Origin: an uncultured Streptomyces sp.
Lineage (GTDB): Bacteria; Actinomycetota; Actinomycetes; Streptomycetales; Streptomycetaceae
Length of the DNA stretch: 10,550 bases
NCBI GenBank assembly: GCA_946480485.1
Contig: CAMLJW010000158.1
Location: 1 to 10,550 of the forward strand
Direction of reading: 5' to 3'
Below, in pieces: positions 1 to 9,452 of the stretch. How positions within the stretch are numbered: the first letter of the stretch is position 1; each line of letters begins with the position of its first letter. Under the pieces are notes generated by a model that did not search any database, was not told where the DNA came from, and saw nothing but the letters and a program-made list of their open reading frames with translations. Position numbers and translations under genes: made by a program.

Positions 1-117
1 GTCGTCGCCGCCGAGGGTCAGCCCGGTGACCTTGTCCTCCGTCGCGTCCCGCGCCGTCCGCGTGCCCCGCTGCTCCACATCCCGCTCGTCCCCTGTGTCC
101 CACCGCTGTTCAGCCAT
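1..117 (-). pseudogene. Response-regulator receiver-domain fragment, runs off the left edge
   Basis: On the minus strand a frame opens with ATG at 117-115, preceded by AGGA seven bases upstream, and stays open for 39 codons to the window edge. From residue 20 on it reads TARDATEDKVTGLTLGGDD. This is the classic segment of OmpR/PhoB-family receiver domains that lies just before the YVTKPF motif, with the conserved Thr near its start. A normal receiver would have about 80 residues before this point, including the phosphorylated Asp. Here there are only about 19 residues that do not resemble a receiver, and neither other minus frame restores one. I infer a 5'-truncated or rearranged response regulator, probably non-functional as a phosphorelay protein. 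It could still be expressed from the chance start. The downstream part lies outside the window, so it is not known whether a DNA-binding domain survives. Confidence 0.55.
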
Positions 118-171
118 GCCGCGATCCTGCCAGCCGCACCCGTCAACCAGGCGCGGGCGAGCGCACTTCAG

Positions 172-323
172 GTGTACATACCGAAGAGCAACGGGAAGCA
201 GCGTCCACTGGGAATCCCGGTGATCCGGGATCTGTGATGCAGGCACGTGTCAAGAACGCGCTCGAGCCTGAATGGGAAGCCCGGTTCGAAGCGCGAAGCT
301 ACGGCTTCCGTCCCGGCCGAGGA
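172..323 (+). pseudogene. Group II intron reverse transcriptase remnant, frameshifted and truncated at both ends
   Basis: Frame 172-234 reads VYIPKSNGKQRPLGIPVIRD, followed by Leu and a stop at 235-237. A second frame, beginning at ATG 237, continues MQARVKNALEPEWEARFE and then ARSYGFRPGRG. Joined, these match the start of group II intron (LtrA-like) reverse transcriptases: the RPLGIP block followed by the PxSYGFRPGR block of the fingers region. The two halves are one base out of frame (65 bases apart), so a single-base deletion split them. Homology stops at Gly-Arg-Gly near 323, where intact enzymes continue with CHDAI-like sequence. The YADD catalytic motif, maturase domain and HNH endonuclease are absent. 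An intact protein has about 400-600 residues, against about 50 here. This is a dead fragment of a retroelement, lying between a broken response regulator and the phosphate transporter. Confidence 0.8.
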
Positions 324-686
324 CCCCGCCCCCACGTCCCCCGGACCACGGACACGATCCGTGCCGCCGGACGCGGCGAGTACGGGCCACCAGGACACCC
401 AAACCGCTCGGGGTGTCCGCAGTGACCAGGAATGGGTCCAAGACTCACTCCTGCCTGCTCGCTGATTTAGGAACGGTTCTGGACGTTCCGGCAGTACGAC
501 AACAGCGGAGGTCTGCCGGGTGACCAGCATCTCTTCAACGGGTCCATGGGCCGGGTCAGGATGTTCGCGAAGAGCTGGCGGACCCCGACACTCCGCCTCA
601 GTTCGACTCCCCGCCGCCTCTCCAGTACACCGGTGGGGCGGCGCGCCGCGCGCGTATCCGTCCGATACACCACACGGCCCGTCCAC
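324..686. other. Intergenic stretch with no recognisable gene
   Basis: After the reverse transcriptase similarity ends, no frame shows a convincing start, ribosome binding site or recognisable protein up to the PHO box. A plus frame open from 471 to 755 has no start codon at its beginning. It reads FWTFRQYDNSGGLPGDQHLF in its first part and then becomes arginine- and serine-rich. It might be the end of another decayed gene, but I cannot identify it. I see no tRNA and no strong terminator. Confidence 0.4.
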
Positions 687-708
687 GTTCATCTTCCGTT
701 CACCCAGA
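687..708 (+). promoter_or_regulatory. PHO box (candidate PhoP operator) upstream of pit
   Basis: GTTCATCTTCC (687-697) and GTTCACCCAGA (698-708) are adjacent 11-nt direct repeats. Each begins with the GTTCAYC core of the Streptomyces PHO-box direct-repeat unit, and the spacing is exactly the 11-nt PhoP period. They lie 48-69 bases before a phosphate-transporter start codon. A third, weak unit may follow at 709-719. Together the location and target gene make PhoP control at low phosphate the natural reading; binding itself is inferred. Confidence 0.7.
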
Positions 709-713
709 CTGCC

Positions 714-719
714 TACGGT
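714..719 (+). promoter_or_regulatory. Candidate -10 element of the pit promoter
   Basis: TACGGT fits the TAnnnT pattern of Streptomyces vegetative -10 elements. It starts six bases after the PHO box, so the -35 position would fall inside the PHO box, as in PhoP-activated promoters that lack a good -35. A transcript would start near 726 and have a leader of about 30 bases. Confidence 0.4.
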
Positions 720-755
720 TCCCGTGCCACTGACGTCCAAGAGAAGACCGGGTAA

Positions 756-2036
<1,281 letters not shown>

Positions 2037-2070
2037 GCCCCGAGCACGAAGGCACGAAGGAAGAAACAGC

Positions 2071-2292
2071 ATGCACATCGACTGGGCAGCGCTCGGCTCC
2101 GTCTTCGGAGTCAGCCTCATCGTCACCGTGGCCCTCGTGGGCCTCTTCACCCTCGGCATCGTCGGCCTCTCCAAGGGGGAGTCGGCCTCCGCGCAGGGCA
2201 CCTCGGCGACCCTCGCGACCACCGCCGCGTACACCTGTTTCGCGGCCTGCGCGGCGGCGGTGGCATACGGGATCCATCTGATCATGGCCTGA
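2071..2292 (+). CDS. Small two-helix membrane protein downstream of pit
   Basis: This 73-residue protein starts at ATG 2071, with AAGGAAG at 2057-2063 seven bases upstream. It lies 34 bases after the pit stop codon and before a strong terminator, so it is very probably co-transcribed with pit. Residues 8-33 form one hydrophobic segment and residues 49-71 a second. A short polar loop rich in Ser, Gly and Thr (about 34-48) joins them, with one Lys and one Glu near its start. The second helix contains two cysteines (TCFAAC). No enzymatic motif is present. A small protein of this kind follows the PiT gene in streptomycetes, as I recall for SCO1846. The conserved pairing suggests an accessory or regulatory subunit of the transporter, but this role is inferred from position only. 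Confidence 0.85.
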   Translation: MHIDWAALGSVFGVSLIVTVALVGLFTLGIVGLSKGESASAQGTSATLATTAAYTCFAACAAAVAYGIHLIMA

Positions 2293-2321
2293 CGGGTCCG
2301 GTGGCCCACACCACACACCGT

Positions 2322-2368
2322 CCCGTGGGCGGGGAAGCACGAGCCGTTCTTCCCCGGCCACGGGTTTT
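2322..2368 (+). terminator. Strong intrinsic terminator closing the pit unit
   Basis: CCCGTGG (2322-2328) pairs with CCACGGG (2358-2364). After one G-G mismatch (2329/2357), CGGGGAA (2330-2336) pairs with TTCCCCG (2350-2356), and G2337 can also pair with C2349. This gives about 15 base pairs around a short loop, immediately followed by TTTT (2365-2368). It starts 30 bases after the small membrane protein's stop codon and should insulate pit from the cobalamin genes. Confidence 0.85.
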
Positions 2369-2390
2369 GTGCGCGGCACACCGGTCCTAC

Positions 2391-2455
2391 GAAGCAACGA
2401 CCCGGGAAGAAGCAACGACCGCGGACGAAGCAGCGACCCGGACGAAGCCGCGACC
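2391..2455. repeat. Four-copy 18-bp tandem repeat
   Basis: GAAGCAACGACC occurs at 2391-2402 and 2409-2420. It recurs as GAAGCAGCGACC at 2427-2438 and as GAAGCCGCGACC at 2444-2455. The starts are 18, 18 and 17 bases apart, and the six-base connectors are loosely similar (CGG/GAC-rich). It lies just after the pit terminator and outside any credible gene. It looks like a minisatellite that grew by replication slippage. A binding-site array is possible but has no other support. Confidence 0.8.
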
Positions 2456-2741
2456 TGGCGGACGACGACAAGGCGTTCGTGGATCCGGCCCGGATGTCCG
2501 GGGTGCGCACACTCCTCCTCGGGACGGTCCCTGCGGCTGCGCAAAGGCGGCGGGCAACCGTCGGGTGCTTGCACCGTCCGCCCAGGCGGCGAGTCCACCA
2601 CGACGATCTCCGCGGTCAACACCGTCCCGGCGGTCGTTTCCCCCGCCACCACGCCGAAGACGCTTGAAGACGCCGAAAGGGCAGGGACCCACCGACGCGC
2701 CACAGGCCGTGTGTGGGCCTCAGCACACTCTCCCTTCGCAG
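2456..2741. other. Intergenic stretch, nothing recognisable
   Basis: The frames that cross this stretch on either strand lack a ribosome binding site and recognisable protein sequence. A minus-strand frame from GTG 2703 has fairly high G/C in third positions for about 50 codons. It has no Shine-Dalgarno sequence and runs on through the repeat and terminator into the pit unit, so I do not call it. Confidence 0.4.
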
Positions 2742-2753
2742 GTCAATAGCAAG

Positions 2754-2782
2754 TTGACGGGTTGTCCAACCCGTGGTGGACT
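2754..2782 (+). promoter_or_regulatory. Candidate cob operon promoter with a palindrome in its spacer
   Basis: TTGACG (2754-2759) is a near-consensus -35. Exactly 17 bases later, TGGACT (2777-2782) is an acceptable -10, with G in place of the usual A at position 2. Transcription would begin near 2789, just before the first helix of the riboswitch, which is what such a leader needs. The spacer lies almost wholly within the perfect 18-bp inverted repeat ACGGGTTGTCCAACCCGT (2757-2774). A second small inverted repeat, GTCAA (2742-2746) with TTGAC (2754-2758), overlaps the -35. Confidence 0.45.
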
Positions 2783-2795
2783 GCCCAAGCCATAT

Positions 2796-2930
2796 ACGGC
2801 GGTAGGAGAGGAAGCCGGTGCGATTCCGGCGCGGTCCCGCCACTGTCACCGGGGAATAGACACCCCGGGAGCCAGGAACTCTCACCGTCGAATCTCGTCG
2901 AGCCAGGGCGCGGACACCCTGAGTGAGGAC
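2796..2930 (+). promoter_or_regulatory. Cobalamin (B12) riboswitch upstream of cobD
   Basis: The conserved aptamer core is clear: GAGGAAGCCGGTGCGATTCC (2808-2827), then GCGGTCCCGCCACTGTCA (2831-2848) containing the B12 box, then GAGCCAGGAACTC (2869-2881). Helices can be drawn. GGCGGT and GAGAG (2798-2803, 2806-2810) pair with CTCTC and ACCGTC (2879-2883, 2884-2889). GCCGG (2814-2818) pairs with CCGGC (2826-2830), and CCGGGG (2849-2854) with CCCCGG (2863-2868). Downstream, CAGGG (2904-2908) pairs with CCCTG (2917-2921) just before the Shine-Dalgarno GAGGAC (2925-2930). Its loop holds GCGG (2910-2913), complementary to CCGC (2837-2840) in the B12-box loop, as expected for the L5-L13 kissing interaction. 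No poly-T follows, so ligand-dependent block of translation initiation is the likely mode. Pairings were drawn by hand. Confidence 0.93.
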
Positions 2931-2938
2931 ATATCGCC

Positions 2939-3022
2939 ATGCGCGGCTGCCTGTTGCGGATCCACTCGCCGAGTTCGAGTTCGCCGAGTCCGAGGGTTCT
3001 GCCTGACGTGGCGACGGGCTGA
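2939..3022 (+). CDS. 27-codon leader ORF between the riboswitch and cobD
   Basis: ATG 2939 follows GAGGAC (2925-2930) with eight bases of spacing, the best Shine-Dalgarno arrangement in this leader. The frame encodes 27 residues beginning MRGCLLRIH, followed by a Ser-Pro-rich stretch, and stops at TGA 3020-3022. CobD starts at 3028, five bases after this stop, and has no Shine-Dalgarno of its own. I infer translational coupling: ribosomes ending the leader re-initiate at cobD, and the riboswitch gates the leader's binding site. No known domain is visible, and the peptide itself may be irrelevant. It is not assured that the ORF is translated; third-position G/C is high but the ORF is very short. 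Confidence 0.5.
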   Translation: MRGCLLRIHSPSSSSPSPRVLPDVATG

Positions 3023-3027
3023 CCCGG

Positions 3028-4014
3028 ATGCGTGCCGATCGCGTCTTCGCGTACGGCGCCGCCGCCGGCCTCCTCGGTGACCTGCTGCTCGGAGATCCTC
3101 GCCGCGGGCATCCGGTCGCCGCGTTCGGCCGTGCCGCGGGCGCCGTGGAGCGGGTTCTGTGGCGGGACCACCGGGGATGGGGCGCGCTGCACACCGCCGT
3201 GTGCGTGGGCGGTGCCGTGTCCCTCGCGGCCTTCGCCACGTCTGCCGTACGTCCGTCCCGTACCGCCTCTGTCGCGCTGACCGCCGCCGCCACCTGGGCC
3301 GTGGTCGGCGGGACCTCGCTCGGGCGCGAGGCCCGGGCCGTCGGCGCGGCGCTGGCCGCCGGGGACATCGAAGCGGCCCGGGAGAGGCTGCCGCACCTGT
3401 GCGGGCGCGACCCGCAGGCGCTGGACGCCGACGGGATCGCCCGGGCCGTCGTCGAGTCCGTCGCCGAGAACACCTCCGACGCGGTCGTGGGCGCGCTGGT
3501 GTGGGGTGCCGTCGCCGGGGTTCCGGGGCTTGTGGGCTTCCGGGCCGTCAACACCCTCGACGCCATGGTCGGGCACAAGTCGCCCGAGTACCGGCGGTAC
3601 GGGTGGGCCTCCGCCCGGCTGGACGATGTCGCGGGGTGGCCGGGGGCCCGGCTCACCGCCGTGCTCGCGGCGGTCGCGGGAAGCGATCCGCGAGCGGCCG
3701 TACGCGCCTGGCGTGCGGACGCCGCGCACCACCCGAGCCCCAACGCCGGGCCTGTGGAGGCGTCGTTCGCGGGAGCCCTGGGCGTGCGGCTCGGCGGCAC
3801 GCTCTCGTACGGGGGGCGTGTCGAACACCGGCCCGTACTCAATGGGGCGGGGCGGACCGTGCGCGTGCACGACGTCGAGCGGGCCGTGCGGCTGTCGCAG
3901 CGGGTGAGCCGGCTCGCGCTTGGTGTGAGTGTCGCCGGGCGGCTCCTCACGAGACAGCTCCTCACACAACAGCTGCTCAGGAGTGGGCTGCTCACGAAGG
4001 GGCGTACGTCATGA
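3028..4014 (+). CDS. cobD: Adenosylcobinamide-phosphate synthase (CobD/CbiB family)
   Basis: This 328-residue membrane-associated enzyme joins (R)-1-amino-2-propanol or its phosphate to adenosylcobyric acid, giving adenosylcobinamide (phosphate). Family hallmarks are GDPRRGHPVAAFGR near residue 22, LGREARAV near 99, and VVESVAENTSDAVVGAL near 142-158. NTLDAMVGHKSPEYRRYGWA follows near 176-195, and HPSPNAGPVEASFAGALG near 235. Several hydrophobic segments fit a membrane location. The length is typical for the family. ATG 3028 is the first possible start, because an in-frame TGA lies at 3004-3006. It lacks a Shine-Dalgarno sequence and probably relies on the preceding leader ORF. The gene ends in an ATGA overlap with cobQ. 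Residues 305-324 form an unusual pentapeptide repeat tail. It is the first enzyme gene after the riboswitch. Confidence 0.95.
   Translation: MRADRVFAYGAAAGLLGDLLLGDPRRGHPVAAFGRAAGAVERVLWRDHRGWGALHTAVCVGGAVSLAAFATSAVRPSRTASVALTAAATWAVVGGTSLGREARAVGAALAAGDIEAARERLPHLCGRDPQALDADGIARAVVESVAENTSDAVVGALVWGAVAGVPGLVGFRAVNTLDAMVGHKSPEYRRYGWASARLDDVAGWPGARLTAVLAAVAGSDPRAAVRAWRADAAHHPSPNAGPVEASFAGALGVRLGGTLSYGGRVEHRPVLNGAGRTVRVHDVERAVRLSQRVSRLALGVSVAGRLLTRQLLTQQLLRSGLLTKGRTS
3940..3999 (+). repeat. Four 15-bp tandem units encoding a pentapeptide-repeat tail of CobD
   Basis: Units at 3940-3954, 3955-3969, 3970-3984 and 3985-3999 share the pattern (C/G)(G/A)GCT(C/G)CTCA. They are in phase with cobD and encode RLLTR, QLLTQ, QLLRS and GLLTK, just before the final residues GRTS. 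An exact 15-base period that keeps the frame points to slippage-driven growth of the C-terminus. Confidence 0.8.
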
Positions 4015-5578
4015 GCGGTGGGCTGCTCGTCGCCGGGACCACCTCCGACGCCGGCAAGAGTGTCGTCACCGCCGGGATCTGCCGGTGGCTGGTGCGCCAC
4101 GGCGTCAAGGTCGCGCCCTTCAAGGCGCAGAACATGTCCCTCAACTCGTTCGTCACGCGCGAGGGCGCCGAGATCGGGCGGGCGCAGGCCATGCAGGCAC
4201 AGGCGGCGCGCGTCGAGCCCACGGCGCTGATGAACCCCGTACTGCTGAAGCCGGGCAGCGACCGGAGCAGTCAGGTCGTGCTCATGGGCAAGCCCGTGGG
4301 CGAGATGAGCGCGCGCGGGTTCTTCGGGGAGCCCGGGGGGTCGCTTCACGGGAAAAAGCTGCACGGTGGGCGGCAAGAAGTGCTGCTGGGAACCGTGCTG
4401 GAGTGCCTGGCCGAGTTGCGGGGCACGTATGACGCGGTGATCTGTGAGGGAGCGGGCAGTCCCGCCGAGATCAATCTGCGCCGCACCGACATCGTGAACA
4501 TGGGGCTCGCCAGGAACGCCCGGCTTCCCGTGCTCGTCGTCGGCGACATCGACCGCGGGGGTGTCTTCGCCTCGTTCTTCGGGACCGTCGCTCTGCTGTC
4601 GCCCGAGGACCAGGACCTGGTCGCCGGATTCCTAGTCAACAAGTTCCGCGGGGACGTGTCCCTGCTGGAGCCGGGGCTCGACATGCTCCGCGACCTCACC
4701 GGGCGGCCCTCGTACGGCGTGCTTCCCTTCCGGCACGGGCTCGGCATCGACGAGGAGGACGGGATGAGCGTGTCCCTGCGTGGGGCGGTCCGGGAATCGG
4801 AGGTCACCGCCCCCGTCGGCGAGGACGTCCTGCGGGTCGCCGTCTGCGCGATTCCCCTGATGTCCAATTTCACCGACGTGGACGCACTGGCCGCCGAGCC
4901 GGGTGTCGTCGTGCGTTTCGTGGACCGGCCCGAGGAGTTGGCGGACGCCGACCTCGTCGTGATTCCCGGCACCCGGGGGACGGTCCGTGCCCTGGAGTGG
5001 CTTCGGGAGCGCGGTCTCGCGGACGCGATCGCACGGCGGGCCGCCGAGGGCCGGCCCGTGCTCGGCATCTGCGGCGGCTTCCAGATCCTCGGCGAGCACA
5101 TCGAGGACCAGGTCGAGAGCCGGCGGGGCCATGCCGACGGGCTCGGCCTGCTCCCCGTACGGGTGCGGTTCGCGCACGAGAAGACCCTCACCCGCCCGGT
5201 CGGCGAGGCGCTGGGCGAGCGCGTCGAGGGCTACGAGATCCATCACGGCGTCGCCCAGGTCTCAGGCGGGGACACGTTTATCTCTGATGACAGGGGACAC
5301 AGCCTGGACGGCTGTCGGGTCGGCGCCGTCTGGGGCACGCACTGGCACGGCTCGATGGAGTCGGACGGTTTCCGGCGTGCCTTCCTGCGTGAGGTGGCGG
5401 CCGCAGCGGGCCGACGCTTCATACCGGCCGCCGACACGTCCTTCGCCGCGCTGCGCGAGCAGCAGCTGGACCGGCTCGGCGATCTGATCGAGGAACACGC
5501 GGACACGGACGCGCTGTGGCGGCTCATCGAGTCGGGCGCGCCGTCAGGACTGCCTTTCATTCCACCGGGAGCGCCCGC

Positions 5579-5582
<4 letters not shown>
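4011..5582 (+). CDS. cobQ: Adenosylcobyric acid synthase (CobQ/CbiP)
   Basis: This enzyme of about 523 residues uses glutamine and ATP to amidate carboxylates b, d, e and g of adenosylcobyrinic acid a,c-diamide, giving adenosylcobyric acid. The N-terminal dethiobiotin-synthetase-like domain has the P-loop GTTSDAGKS at residues 9-17, FKAQNMSLNS near 37-46 and EGAGSP at 146-151. The C-terminal class I glutamine amidotransferase domain has the nucleophile in GICGGFQILG (Cys354), YEIHHG, and HWHG (His446) as the probable catalytic histidine. The start at 4011 is chosen because the frame extends far upstream inside cobD, the protein similarity begins here, and ATGA overlaps the cobD stop. The stop overlaps cobN in the same way, so the three genes are translationally coupled. 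A patch around residues 422-431 has unusual codons (see findings). The identification is firm. Confidence 0.97.
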
Positions 5583-9283
<3,701 letters not shown>

Positions 9284-9289
9284 TCTTCC

Positions 9290-9378
9290 CTGGGACCCCC
9301 GTATGGGCGGGGAGCACATCATCGCGCGCTGAGCCCACGGGGTCGACCTCGGATCACCCCCGCATCGGCGGGGAGCGG
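9290..9378 (-). CRISPR. Two-repeat, one-spacer type I-E-like CRISPR remnant
   Basis: Two copies of a 28-nt unit, 9290-9317 and 9351-9378, start exactly 61 bases apart and enclose a 33-nt spacer (9318-9350). This is the type I-E geometry. The second copy begins GGATCACCCCCGC and the first ends GGGGAGCAC, which are the two ends of the I-E repeat common in streptomycetes (minus-strand form GTGCTCCCCGC...GCGGGGGTGATCC). Both keep the hairpin: CCCCGC/GCGGGG in the second, and CCCCG/CGGGG plus a T-G pair in the first. The ends next to the spacer are intact and the outer ends (CTGGGA at the start, GCGG at the end) have decayed. No third unit exists 61 bases to either side and no cas gene is in the window. 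An unrelated pair of hairpins is the alternative. Confidence 0.6.
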
Positions 9379-9452
9379 GACAGCAGCCTGGCCGAAGCCA
9401 CGGCTGTCGACACACGGTCTTCGCGCCAACCACTCGAAGGAGTGATCGAGGC

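Noticed and set aside
471..755. Open plus frame ending at the pit start
   Set aside because: It has no start codon at its beginning and overlaps the PHO box and -10 element. Part of it looks protein-like but I could not assign it to a family.
2304..2330. GCCCAC/GTGGGC hairpin after the small membrane protein
   Set aside because: Its six-base stem has a 15-base loop and no T-run, and it competes with the much stronger terminator at 2322-2368.
2301..3080. 259-codon plus-strand frame from 2301
   Set aside because: It would run through the terminator, the tandem repeat and the riboswitch and into cobD in another frame, and its protein is Arg/Pro-rich without motifs.
2616..4376. Minus-strand frames across cobD and the riboswitch (also 2743-3969)
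   Set aside because: They are antisense to a well-supported enzyme and to a structured RNA, have no ribosome binding site, and show Ser/Thr/Pro/Arg-rich random composition.
9412..9439. Possible third CRISPR unit at the next 61-base step
   Set aside because: The sequence there has neither the CCCCCG nor the GGGGAGC half of the repeat; the equivalent position upstream is cobN coding sequence.
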